Shown piece after piece: positions 22,401 through 37,400 of a stretch of DNA of 64,000 nucleotides; position 1 is the stretch's first letter, and the number at the start of each line of letters is the position of its first letter. A model generated the notes under the pieces. The model had not been told where the DNA came from and searched no databases. It saw only the letters and a list, made by a program, of their open reading frames with translations. Made by a program: the position numbers and the translations under genes. Source of the stretch: Psoroptes ovis (Eukaryota > Arthropoda > Arachnida > Sarcoptiformes > Psoroptidae); NCBI GenBank assembly GCA_002943765.1, contig PQWQ01000020.1, positions 124,001 through 188,000 on the forward strand. Direction: 5' to 3'.

Positions 22401-25400
22401 TCTATCAAATTTTTTCTTATCAAATTGTTCAAATTGATTATTATATTCGATCATTGATTTATTATTATCATAATTAGATAATTTTAGATTATTTTGATCA
22501 TCATCATCATCATAATCTTTTTCACCGATCACAATTTTGGCGATACATTTTTGTTTAATTTTTGTTTCTTCGTATAAACGAGCTTTTTCTGCCGCTTCTG
22601 CTTCTTGTTGTTTTCGGTGATCCAATTGTTGTTGTTCAGTTAATACACATTCAAGATTATGGATTATGTTCAACAGGTTGTCATCATTAACATCATCATC
22701 TGTGGTTGAATTATTCAAATCATTTACTAGGCCTTTATTATTTGGTAATTGTCCATCATTATCATTCAATATTGAATTGAAACATTCGATTAAATCTTCA
22801 TCAAAATCAATCGATTCATCTAATGGCTGATTGATGACTGATTTGCGCTTCTGTAGCTTTTGAAAAATGAAATGAAAATGGAAAATTATCGATTAATTCA
22901 AATCAAATTTTGATAAATTTTCAAAATATATTATATTCATTGAAAACAAATAAAATGAGCAAAATGAAAGATAATAATAATAATAATAATAATCTTCAAA
23001 AACTTCAATCAAAATGATTGTTTGAATCGATGAGTCAAAGATTAATCAAAAATGAAAAAAATTAAATAAATGCCAATTCATACACTTTTGTGATAAATTG
23101 ATAATAATATATTCAATTCAATAAAGCAAAAAAAAAACATGTGCACAAACAAACCAAAAAATTGAAATAAATAATGAAGAGAATAAAGGATTTACACACA
23201 TTGAAATACTATCTATCTATGTATTTGAAATTGAGATAATTTCAAACACTTTTTTGCACTTTTACTATTAGGCTGTCCGGAAAGTTTTGGCCGATTTTTA
23301 TGAGTGACTCTTTCTGATTAAGCCGAATGAACTTATTGGACAGCCTAATAGTTTTTTTTCATAGATAACATGTCTGTGTGGTGTGTGTAGACATTATCGA
23401 TATGACGATATACAGACACACACAAAATCATATATATTGTAAAAAATATGAAATGATTTTTCAACTTTTTCTTATCTTTTTTTTTTTTTTTTTTTTTTTG
23501 ATTAAATTTCTTATTTATCAAATCCATCTATTTATCTATACGATTGTCCGAAAAGTTCTGATCGATTTTCAATGAACAACTCTATTCCGTTTAAGCCGAA
23601 TGAACTTTTCGGACAACCTTAAATTTATTTTGTTTATTTATTTATCAAAGATATGATCTATAATATAATTGGTGAAGATTCATATGTCTGTATTATTTTT
23701 GTATAAATAAATAAATAAACAAAATTTTGTTTATTTATTTGTTTGTTTAAACAAGGATGAAATATGATGCATTTCTATTCACATGCACACACATAGTTGG
23801 TGACATTAATTATCGAGACTTATCATCGCCAATAATCTACTGTGATGGTTAACAGATTCGATTCGATCAACAGTTTTCGATCAACAAATTTTCTCCGAAA
23901 AAAAAAAAAAACAAAAATCAAACACAAATGGAATCAGTGGAATAATAAACTCATGATGATTCAATAAGAAAATGTAATTCTTATGTAAAAAGCCAAAAAA
24001 ATTGAATCATCTTAAAGGGTTAATTGAGCGAAATGATTCCAATATACACGAATGACGGGATGAAATTTACACTAAATTTCCAATCAAATCATTATCGGAA
24101 TTCGAACCTTTTAAAACAATTATTCAATAAAAGCAACAACAGTGGCCGAAATTGACGAGATCGTAAGATCATGCGGCCCAAGTTCGGCTGATTAATGCTT
24201 ATTGCAATTGACTTTGTGCCCAATCTGAATGAATGATTTGATTCATTTTCAAAAAATGAAAAAAAAAAAAAAAACAAATCGAAAGATAAAGCGAGAAAAA
24301 ATTATCAATTAGTCATTTTCAAATTTTGATAATTTTATAACACGATTGTTATGAATGATATTATGCTGTCCGAGAAGTTCATTCGGCGCAATCAATATGA
24401 GTTGCTCATGAAAATCGGCCAAAACTTTTCGGACAACCTAATAGATTGATAGAGCAACAACTACAATTTCAAAAAGACAGGTCATTGGTAAATATTTTTT
24501 TCATGAAGAAAAACTTTGACAAGTAATACATTGATTTGGAAAAAATAAATGAATGAACACCGATAAGATAATTGTCGATTGGCGAAAATATATATTTTTC
24601 CATGTTTTTTCATAGATGATTTCATTTGTTTTCAAATCAAAAGTATTAAGTTGTCCGGAAAGTTATAGCAGATTTTCATGAGCAACTCTATTCGATTAAG
24701 CGGAATGAACTTTTCGGACAACCTAATACTTTTGATTGATTCTCTATCTGTTTATTTGTTTGTTTGTCATCAAAATTTATTTTTAAATTCACACAGAAAT
24801 CAAAAAAAAAAAATCAGAAATGTGTGATAATTTGATCAATGAGCCAAAGCAACAAATAAAATAAGAAATGATCAAATCTTTGATTATAATCAAAATCATA
24901 TTTTTTCGAATAATAAATGAACAAATGAACCATAAATTGAAATGAATGATTGGCCTTTGAATTGCATCATTTTATTCATTTATCTATTAAAAAAAATGTA
25001 TGAAATCGATACTCGAAATACATATTCAATGAACATAACGAATTTTAAATACTGATTTATGATAACACATAAAAATGATAGAATGATAATATATCTGTGT
25101 ACATTTGTTTTAAATAATAATAATAATACAATAATAATAAAGTAAAGATCATTCATATACTGTTATAAAAAAAAAGTTAAGAACAAAATGAAAAATATAT
25201 CATTGATAAAATTTTCCATAAATTCGTTTTTTTGTTTCTTATTCATTCACAGTGACAAAATAGTCAATGTAATAATACATAGCGCGAACCCCGATTCAAA
25301 GCAAAAAAGCCCGATTCTATCATAAAATAAGACCGAAACATCGAAATTAATGATAATGGAAATGAAATGGCGAAGAAATACAGGGAAATTTCTAACAAAT

Positions 25401-28400
25401 TTCGATTTTTTTTCCCGTGAATATTTTAAGATTATAATCATTATCATTTTATTCAATAATATTAAATATGAATAAAGGAATATAATGATGAATATGTGTG
25501 TGTGTGTATGTATGTAATGATTTGTCGTAATTTTGAAAATGAATAAAATTTTATTTATTCAATTTCATTTCTTGTTCAAAAACAATAAACGAAATATTAC
25601 AATCATCATATCTTTTAATATTAAAATAAACGATAATATTTAGTAAATTAATGATAATAATTATGAATAAATAATACTAAATTTAGAATTGAATTCTAGA
25701 ATGCGTTTTTTCATTTCATTTTCAATTTTAATTTTTAAAATTTCATATTTCATATTTTTTTTTTATATCATAATAATTATTTTCATTATTAAGATCATCC
25801 ATTTTCAGTTAATTCTGTTCATTCTTTTCATTCATTCATCCATTAACATGAATGAGATTTTACTTAGGCTCAAGCAAAGCTTATACGATAGCATACATAT
25901 ATTCTTGGCTAGATCATCATTTTTGATAACAAATGCCACAATTATTATTATTTTTCTACACCAGAACACAAATATAATATTATATGGAGAAATGAATGAA
26001 TGAATGAATCGAAAATTAAATAAATGGAATGCCATTTTATTTTTTTATGACTTTTTTTTTTAAGGAATAAAAAAAAATATTAATTTCAAATAAATATTTT
26101 TCATCATTCATTTATAATGTGAATACTGAGATTAGAAAAAATGTATTTTAAAAATAAAGAAATAATTAAAAAATCATTTAGTATGATTCCACATTTATAA
26201 TATAATTCATTTCATTATATATTAGATTGTTCGGAAAGTTTTAGTCGATTTTCATCAGCAACACTATTGATTAAGCCGAATGAACTTTTCGGACAAGCTC
26301 AATATATTTTATCATTCATTATTATTTTTTGATTGATGTAACAATATTCATGTGTATTTATGGATGTGTTAAAAATAAATGAAATAAATAAACAATGAAA
26401 TGAAAAAATAAATAAATTTTTTCATAATTCATAGATATGAACAAATTATTATTATTATTATCATTTCAATCATTTTTTAATATGGGTCTTGGCAACAAGA
26501 TTAGATTGATTTTCAGTGTGTATGTGTGTGTGTGCGTGTATTCACATTTACTAAAATTTACATACATATGTGTGTGCATGAAACTTTGCTTTTTTACTGA
26601 TTTAAATTTGATTTAAATGATTTAACACATAAAACAATTTCGAATAAATCGATGATCAATTTTCTCCATTGATCATTATCAAAGTGAAAAAAAATGTATT
26701 GAAAAACAGAAATATTTTATGCCAGAGAAAAATTACGAAATAAAATAATTATCAAGTTGTCCGGAAAGTTTTCGCCGGTTATTTCGTAGAAAATTATTAG
26801 AAAATCGGCACAAACTTTTTGGACAAGCTAATAATAATTATCATTGATATCATTATCAATGATGGTGATGAATATGATGAATGGTAGATATTAATGGTAA
26901 AGCAAGCAAGCAACAGCAGCCACAACGAAAATAAAAAAAAAACCAGAACACTCAAAGAGATAATCAGAAAAATTGATAATTGAATAATTAAGAAATGAAT
27001 GAAGATGATCATGATGATGACAAATGAACCGAAAATTTAAATGTTTGAAATTTCAAAAAACAAAAATTCAAAAGTCAATAAGATCAATAGATAATCATAT
27101 TTGATCATCCAAAATTATTAGATGATTTAAAATGATAAATATTTCGAAATTGATAAGTGAATTATATGAAATATTTCTTTATTTCTCTCAAACAAACAAA
27201 CAAACAAATCTATCAATCTACAATCAAACAAATTTATTCGATGAAATCGAATGAAATTATTGCATTTCAATAAGATTCGATTGAATTGATTAATTGATAA
27301 TCTCGTCTTTGTTTTTCTTTAAATAATTCAAATATTGGAAATAATTTCAAAAATATCGCGAATAAATACGAATATTTCAATATTTCAAATATTTCAATAT
27401 TGAACATTAATCATAATTATTTTTATAAAAAAAACTATTGATAACAATCATTTCTATTATCAATTTTATATTAGGTTGTCCGAAAAGTTCTTGCCAATTT
27501 TCCAATGATTTTCTACGATATAATCGGCAAAAACTTTGCGGACAATCCAATACATATTTTGTTTTTAGTGTTTGAATGCAATTTCGATTTTTACACCAAA
27601 GAATTATTTCCATTATTATCATTGATATTATCAATGATTTTCTCATTATATATTTTCATGAATAGATATTCAACATTTTTTGTTCAAATTAGCACACCCG
27701 CACAAACACAAATCAATACACACAAACACACACACATTTATTAATATACACTGATAAATCATGGACAAAACGTGATGATTGTCAGATCATTAACAATTCA
27801 ATAAGTGATATTTTGATTGAAAAATAATGAAAAATTGATAATTAATCAAAATTGAATTTATTTGATTGATTATCGAAATTCAATTTTTTTAAAAAACATT
27901 TCAACACTGATAACAACTGATAAGACTATATAAATGCAATTGATACAAACATATACGAAGAGATTATGAATATTTCTTAAGAACCAAGTCTTAAGAACTA
28001 AGAACAAAGATCAAGACTTAAAGATGAATTTTTTTGGGTAAATTTCACTTCAAAAAACATTGAGTCACTGTGCACATTATGATTGTTGCGACGTTCATTA
28101 TCATTTGTCGAAGTTGTGCGATTTATCAATCATAAACAGTTTAAAATGATCACAATTTTTGATGACAAAATGCAAATGTTGATCGATGAAATCAAATAAT
28201 ATACAATGGTTATTAGCGATCACCATGAACAATAAGTATATTCAAAAGACAGCGATAGGCGCGAAAAAAGTCAATGAATTTCAAATTTTTCCATGTTTTT
28301 TTTTTCTGCTCAAATCGACTGAACACTGAAGAATATATCATGGATATTGATGAATGGATACAACAGGCAAACACATATCCATACAATAAACAGAAGCAAA

Positions 28401-31400
28401 AAATGAACATAAATTTTGATCAAAAATAATTTTTATTCTTCCCCTACAACATTTGTAAAGTGTTAACTAATATGTTTCTTCTTCATTCATTCATTTATTG
28501 ACAACAATTCTTTCATAATTCTCTCTTTTCAAATATTCATTTCTTTATAATCACATTTATATATTAGGTTGTCCGAAAAGTTTTTGCCGGTTTTTTATGA
28601 ACAACTCTGCATTGATTAAGCCGAATGAATTTTTCGGACAACCTTATATATACAAAATTCAAAATTTAAAATATACACAGTCATCAATCAATGATTATTA
28701 TTCGTTATTTCATTTTCACAGTATCTCATCACTGAGAATAAATAAATAAATAAATAAACAAATAAACAAACGCATTTTGATAGAAAAAAAACGCAAATCA
28801 GCAGCTTAAAGAATTATTGTATTCTTGACAGAAACTAGCGGTTTTCGAGTGACAAGCGTTCATTTAAGATAATAATAAAAGCAAATAATAATAACAATTA
28901 TGATCTATGATAATTAATACAACAAAAATAATTGTAATAATGATGGATTCCTTAGCTAAAAACAAAGAATTTAATTAAATTGAATTGACGAATGGCTTGA
29001 AATTTGATTATTAATATTCTGGTTTAAATGAATACGATTCGATGATTCTATATTTATATGCGATCACGTATTCTTCTTTGAACACAAATTCTCATACAAA
29101 GATTATGATTGTAATATAATGAATGGATACAAGTTGCATTTTCAAAAAAAAAAAAAAAAAAAAAAAAATCATCCAAATTACGAAGGAAAAAAAAAGGCGA
29201 AAATAGCATCAATTTCAATTTCAATTTCAAAATAGATAAATGAATTAATGCCGGGCGTCATTAAGTGTGTGTGTGTGTGTGTGTGTTTGCGGTTCACATC
29301 ATCTCATTCAACAAAACAAGCAGCAATAGTGGATTATAATTTACTTGTTAATTTATAATTAATCTATTATACCATTCAGTATAGTAATATAACGTCATTT
29401 ATTATAATAAATAACATGGTGATAATTGTAATGAATTTGAATTTAAATTTGAATATGAAGATGGAAAAAATGAACAATTTCAAACAAATTAACACACAAA
29501 CAAACGAATGTAAATTAATTTTAAAAACATTGAAATATTAATAAATAAATTGAAATAAATGAATAAATAAACAAACACAAACAGACAGTGGAAATTCTAT
29601 CATTTGAAAATGAATAAATGAAATAATATCAGGTTGTCCGAAAAGTTCATTCGGCTTAATCAATCAAGAGTTGCTAATGAAAATCGGCCATAACTTTTCG
29701 GACAACTTACTGAATAAATAAATAAATGAATGAGCGAGTGAGTGAACACATATTCATTTTCACACAGACGACAATTTTTCTAAGCACATTTAAGCCAGTG
29801 TTGTCAATTTTGTTGAATTCAATTTCAAATTTTTTACGGAGCAATTAAAATGAATGATAAAACATGATACATTTCAAAGGCTATCAACATTCAATCATTC
29901 AATGGATGGATATTTGAAAGTGAAATCAAATTAACTAATATCAAATAATTGATGATAATTACTTAATGAATAATTAGTAAAATAATTCGATTAATTAATT
30001 AATTAATTAATTTAATGAATAATCAATGTCATAACATTAGTTACACAATTACACCACTACAAACAAGAAGATGAATCAAAAATTAAATAATTCACTTTGG
30101 ATTTCATCGTATCGTGACATCGTTCCCATTGATTCAACGGGGAACTTTATTTCCACTGATTATAACAAAATGAACAAATTCAACAACAAGAAACAATAAC
30201 AACAACAACAAAAACTGAATAAGTAAAGTTAAAAAAATAGAAGTGATTTACATATGGAAATAAATATAACAACAAATCGTCGATTCATAATTTATTTACT
30301 GTTAAAGTAAAAATTTCTTAAGAAATTACTGAATCATCGTCATCATCGTCATCATCTGAGATTTTCATCATGGACAATTATCTTTGAATTTTATTTCAGT
30401 ATTTGCGACCATATTTGTATTCGAAATACGAATACGAAACAAAACGCAATCCAAATGCACTAAAACGAAACAAAACAGCCAAACAATGACCATGAAATCA
30501 AAAGCAAAAGCAAAAGCAAAAGCAACGAAACGATATTACCATTGTTGAATGGATTTGGAAAAAAAAAGAGCAAAGCAAATTGAATGAATGAATGATAATA
30601 ATGAAAAATTTCATTTCCATTCTTCTCAATCATACACATATATGTGTGCGATTTGACAGCCAAATAGTATACATTCAAAGGTATATACATAGAAACACAC
30701 ACACACACAAAGATTAAACACAATTGAAAGACAATCAAAAATCGACAGCAAACACAATAATAAATAATAAGTGAATTTGTTTGGATGGATCAAAAAATCT
30801 TTATCAAGGTTTTAAGACGTTAAGATATTTTAAAGAAAAAAATACATTGAATTGAATGGAAAAATCTACACGTAGAATGGAATATATGAAACACTCACGC
30901 ATAATAATAATGATATGACAATAAAGATAATATAAAATTGCATAAAGCATCAAATAATAATAATAATAGTCAAGTTTGTCAAGTCATTTAAAATGAATTT
31001 GACAGAATGGCAAAAAATCAATGGAAAAATTATCAATCTATATTCATTCAATCAAAAACAGATTTGAGACAAGATGTAAAATCAATATAAATATATCGAT
31101 ATATCAATGATTGATATGTTGTCGTGTATGACCATCAATGACGTTTTTGAACTTAACTGATGGTCGTCATACGCTTCATCATCATCGATTGTACTAAATT
31201 CTAGTAAATATTCAACCAATAATTGTAAATACTCAATTGTTAAAATATCTGTTTGTTTACAAACCCTTTCATTCATCATTAAACAACCACCATTCATTTA
31301 CACTAATACATCATTTGTCATACATTCTTTGATATTGTTTCATTATGATCTATATTTATTCCATTTAAAAACAATCAATCAATTCTTTAATATTTCAGCA

Positions 31401-34400
31401 TTCCAAAAAGTAAAAAAACAATGATAATCAATCAAATAATATGAATCAAACAAATATTTGAACAAATCTATTTACATCGACAAATTGTCGTAACAAACAA
31501 AAAGAATAATCTTTAATTTGAACAAGAACAATCAATCAATTCATTGTCCACTGAATAATGATAATGATTATGTAATAATATGTGATATAATGTTTATGTA
31601 GTGTTATGTAACGGTCACGCAGAGTAAAAATATTAGATTATAGCTTTATTATAAAAGCTTAAAATCATCATTAATAATTTAATTAACCATTAAGATATTA
31701 AACCTTGTACTAATACATAGATAAAAACATTGAAAATTGAAGATGGTATTATCATTAAATAAAATGATAATGATGATTAAGTATCATCAATCACCATCAG
31801 TCAATCAATCAAAAGGTGTGATTTTTCTATTTTTGCTTTCAAATAGAAGCAACAGGTAAACCTGTATCAACAGGTATCATCTATCTGTTTATTTATTTAT
31901 TTACTAATTCATTCATTGCTAATGACATGTGCGAAATTAAAATGTAATTAGAAAGATTTGACGGTCGTAAATTGATCAAATGAATTAATGAATGAATGAG
32001 TGGAAAGCTTTACCTGGTATTTACGAGGAAATAAACATAAATCTAATCTAAATCGAAATCGAAAATTTGAAAATGTCTTAATAATAATAATAAGCATCGA
32101 AACACCGAAATTTTTAATTTCAAAGTGTAACAACACTGATTCAATGGTCTACATATCATTGGAAAATGGTCTTTAATTCACATAATGAATTTGTTTCAAT
32201 TCAAATACAAATCAGATTAGATCCGAGAAAATGACTAAAAATGTTTTATCGAAAAAATTGAATCTAAGATGCTTCGACTTAAGAATAAAAAAAAAATCGA
32301 CATACAAAAAACGTGAAAAATGTTTCACTTGGTCAGATCCAGATAAAATCATATCAGATAATCATATAATCAGCCGAAATGAAAAATGAAATGGAAAATT
32401 CAAATCTTATATTGTTTTGGATATCACAATAAACAACAATAATACACACACATTGATAATAATAAATACAACAACAACGTGTAAAATATTTATCATTCAT
32501 TCATTCATCCATTCAACACACACACACATTAATTGACCATTAATTGGCCTCGCCTTAGTAAAGTATGTGTGCATTTAATCTATGTTATCAAGATAACCCA
32601 AGTTAACCTTTTGTTTTTTTTTTTTGAGATTTTTGGCTCATTTTTTGATGGTGAAATGTGATGATGATAACAACGAATAGATAATAATCAATGTTTCAAT
32701 TGCAATTTGAAAAAGGTGTGTGTGTTGACTGCATTGTCATCGAATAATATTTTGTTTTTTGAAACAAAATATCGATCATTGTTTCGGGAAAATCATTCAT
32801 TCAACATTAACAGATTCATAGATAATAATAATAATGAAAAATATATGATAATATCATTTAAATATATTAGGTAGTTGTCCGAAAAGTTCATTCGGCTTAA
32901 TCGAGAAGAGTTGTACATGAAAATCAGCCAAAACTTTTCGGACAACCCAAATATATGTGAAGAGAAATATGGCAAATTTTCATTAAAAAAAAACCAGCGA
33001 TTCGCTGATATTCAGCTAGATATGATAACACACACACACACACAACAAATGATGATGAATATTTAATGATAAGATTTTTGTGTACGCAAAAAAATAGACA
33101 AAAATTGCTGATTGAAAGCCAGAAACATTCGAAAGATAATGGCAGAAATTATATGGTGTTGGTAGTGTGCTTTTTTGGGGATGGATATGGCCAAAAACAA
33201 TTAAAATTCATAAATTTAAAAATTCATAAATATATGAGGTGACACAACCAAGCTGAATCAAGATATTAATGGTCAATTAATTTTGAGCCATTTTTTCTTT
33301 GTTAATCATTCGAATGATAATAATCAAATTTTAGAAATGAAATGAAATGAAATTATCATTTGGCCATATTTTTTAACAAGACAAATATCTATAAAATGAT
33401 TCGATCAGATTTCAATTTTTGGAAGATTTTTTTTTCAGTTTAAAATTTATTTTGATGAACATTTTATCGATTTTACCAATGAAACGAAATGAAATTATAT
33501 GATCATTCAATCATAACTAACTGATCAGTGAATAGAATGATATAAAAGACATATAATTTGAATTGAAAATATCTAAGGATATCAAATAATGATAATCATA
33601 GATTGGTTGGACAGATAAAACAATGAAATATTGTTCAAAATTCAAATGAAGGTCATCAGATCTTTTACCCCTGATAAAGAACTGATTAATCAATTTGAAA
33701 TGATTTTGAAAAATCTAGAAAAAAAAGGGTTGAAAATATTCTTCATCCATTGTGGATTAGATTTCCAGATAGATTTTCTTACAATCGTTCAAAAGAAATA
33801 CTTTTACTTTCAATCATTTCTCCAGTCAGCTCCAAATCATACACAGAGCTGTGAATATAAATAAATAATAAATAAAGTTCTAAACAATCAAAATTTGAGA
33901 TAATCATCCATACAAAATATACATATAAACAACAGTTAACATCGAATCGAATGCTTCTTCTTCTTTTATTTTGAATTAAACAATCTGATTATTGATGATA
34001 ATCAGATTTATGAATACGATGATGATTACAATGGATTTCTTATTATTCTATTTTCATTTAGTCAACGATACACATTTATAATATTTGATTTTTTGCGTCA
34101 TTCGTCATTGCGTATTGTTTTTAAATTTGTTCATATCATGAATTCATAGATTGAATTTGTTTCATTTTCATTTACAATTTGATATACATATTCCACATTC
34201 ATTTACAACTGAAAATGGAGATTGAAATGAAATGAAACAATGAATGATAAACAATCAAAAAAACTCAAAATCAAATCAAAAATATAAAGATCAAAGACAA
34301 GACAAGGTTAACAAATATATATATCTGAAATATTAAATATATATATTAGATTGTCCGAAAAGTTTGGGCCAATTTTCAGCCAAGCAATTCTATTCGATTA

Positions 34401-37400
34401 AGCCGAATGAACTTTTCGGACAGCCTAATATTTCTTTATTTCTCATTTCAAATACAGATAGATAGATAGATGAAGATAGACAGACATATATAAATAAATA
34501 ATGGCAAATATATATATAATGAACAATATTTTCAAAAAGTATTTGAAATATTTTTTTTTTTTTTTTTGATAAATATCAATGTTGAATGAATGTATGTGTG
34601 GGATAAATCCATTATATTCAATGCAACGATATGCAATTGCAATAAGTATTTTGATATAATAATAATGATAATTCTTAAATCTTTATTATTATCATTCATC
34701 AACAATCAACGTTAACAACAACGAGCACACACACATATTCATTTTGTGAATATCTAGATCAAATAATAAATTCACAATAAATGTGGATGAATGAATGAAT
34801 GAATGACTGTTTGTTTGTTATTATTTCTGTATTTCTACAATAAAGATATGACAACAATACATCAACACACACAGTGATATGAAACAAAACATTGGACAAA
34901 ACACGTTTCAAATTCAATGATTAAATAATCAAAGACAAATGAATGAATGAAAAAAACAAAGAAATTCCATTGCAAAACACGTGCATGCACAGCACAGAGA
35001 CACATTCGAGAATGACTTGAAATGATTTGAATATGATTTTTGTGGAATATTTTTGTTGTTATGATGAAAATGAATCCATACGAATTAAGAAAATCTCAAG
35101 AACTATGCGAGAAAACAACTGTGCATCAACCACATGGTGGCCATGAGTGAAAAAACAATAGATTCGTTTATTTTATTTTATTTTTTCAAAATTTCATTTT
35201 CCATATATTTCAAATTCATAATCTCTCTTGGCGTATGTACTGTATGAATGCGTGTTTTACTTGAATTTTTGAATCAAATTCAAATCAAAGTCAAAAATCA
35301 AAATTAAGATCAAATCAAGACAATACGAAAGAGTCAAAGAGATGTCTTTGATCTAATTCGAATGCAATTTTCAATGGTAAATCGCAGAGATAATCAAAAT
35401 ATCAAACGAGATGAATGGGTTGTGATCGCTTTACGTGTGTTTTCTTTTAATATTTCTTAAATATTTCTTCATAGAAAGTGAAAATCGAAGAAATATTTAA
35501 GTGAAATTCCATTCAAAAGATAACATCAGCAAAAAAGGCGATGTCCATACACATAGACATCAATCAATGAATGAACAATAATTCATAAAATAGATTAAGA
35601 TTTTCACTTTTTATATACTTTCATTTTTTACACGTCAAAAAATGAAATTAATTATCATTAAATCATACACGTAACAAATCACATAAATAATCACCAATCA
35701 TCATTGATGATAATGATTTTCCTTCATTTTTGTTCTTTGAATAAAATTGGAGAGAAATCAAATCAACGAAAGAAGAAATGATTGATTGATTGAATTCGAT
35801 TCAATTTGATTCAATCAACAAAGGTAAAAATTTAAGCGTATGAAAACGTTGAAATCAATCAATTTTTGAAATTTCAAAATTCAATTGTGAATTATCATTC
35901 GAAATTATCATTGACACACAGAGATATGATTCAACACACACAGAGATATTAATTCATTTCGAAAGGTGGAAATTTGTTTCAACAAAAACACTTGTTGCGT
36001 ACACGTGTTTTATTCATTAAATTTTCAATTTTAATTCGTCTAAAACTCGTGCACATACGCACACTGAAACACACACATAGTAATGACACATAATTTGAAT
36101 ATTCAAACCTAAGATTTAAGCATCAAATTTTCAATTTTGAAAACTAAAAATTTTTCAAAGAAAAGTCAAAGAATTGAAAATCAAAGACATCTAAATTTAT
36201 TCAAAATAGACCATTGCATTCAACGATTTACGATCAAATATATTGAAATATTTTGAAACATTTTTTCAAATGGCTCAAAATAGGAACAATCAAATATATA
36301 TGCCATCATATAATCGCTAAATGTATCAACAAAATTCTAATAATTTCATATTCCAAAAATGGAAAAACAAATGAAACATTCAAAATAATGATTATATCAA
36401 AATATATCACACAATGTACGAACGTAATTCATTCATTGCTTTGTACGTACGTATATATTTGAATATTATACACGAGTTTTTCTCATAAACGAATAACAAG
36501 ACAATTTTGGCTTTAAATGAATTAAGGAAAAAAAATTTTCTTCGTTTTTCTTTTTTAATTCTAAGAATCAAATGTCCTTGGAATGTCATATTTAATCATC
36601 ATCATCATCATCGTCTATTCGTAATCATAATATTAATAATAATAATAAACATTGTTTTGTCATTAAAGTCGTTGTTGTCATTGTTGTTATTAATGATAAT
36701 AATAATATTATCATTATTAACGTTATTTACTGAATTTTAATGATAATTATAATGAGAATAATAATAATAATAACAAGAACTGTTTGAAATATTTTCATTT
36801 ATTCATATTTTTATGTATCAAAATTCGAATAAAATTTCAGTAAAATTCAGTGAATTTCAATGAATTCAAGCGAGAACTCAACTGAAAATTTGAAATTTGA
36901 TCCAAACATTGATCAATCGATCAATCAAACCCTATGGACAGTGTAAATTCATCAACAATCAACGATTTGAAACTTTATGAGTTTGAAACTAATCACCTGA
37001 AAAAGGTTAATCACACACGTACACAGCCAAACGACAAGTCAAACACACTTATAAGACTTATAAGCAAACACACACACACACATGCATACACCCGCGATAA
37101 CCCTTCGAAGACCTTTATGAAAAATGTCATTATGATCATTCAAAGAGGAAAAATCATTTTGAAAAATAAAAAAAAAAATTAATTAATATTTTTTAAGATA
37201 CAAACATCTTGATGAAATGTCTGATTGTTGTTATTCAATACATTGCTTAATATCTCTATTTTACGACATATATTTTCGAATAAATACCCAAACAAGCAAA
37301 AAAAAATGATCTTAAATTCGGTAATTAAAATTAATATAAAATAAGATATAAAAAGATAACCCTTTAACTCTTCTTAAACCGTTCGTGTGCCACACACCAC

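Larger units (their letters stand above)
22851..34346 (-). other. 39-kb GATA intron, first third (22.9-34.3 kb)
   Basis: No coding frame I would defend apart from the small frame near 33.6 kb reported as a finding. It holds 11 MITEs, poly-T, poly-A and GT tracts, TAAA and ATT tetra- and trinucleotide runs, and a less AT-rich patch at 24120-24240. GATA-like TGATAA words are common, but that is expected at this base composition. Confidence 0.5.
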
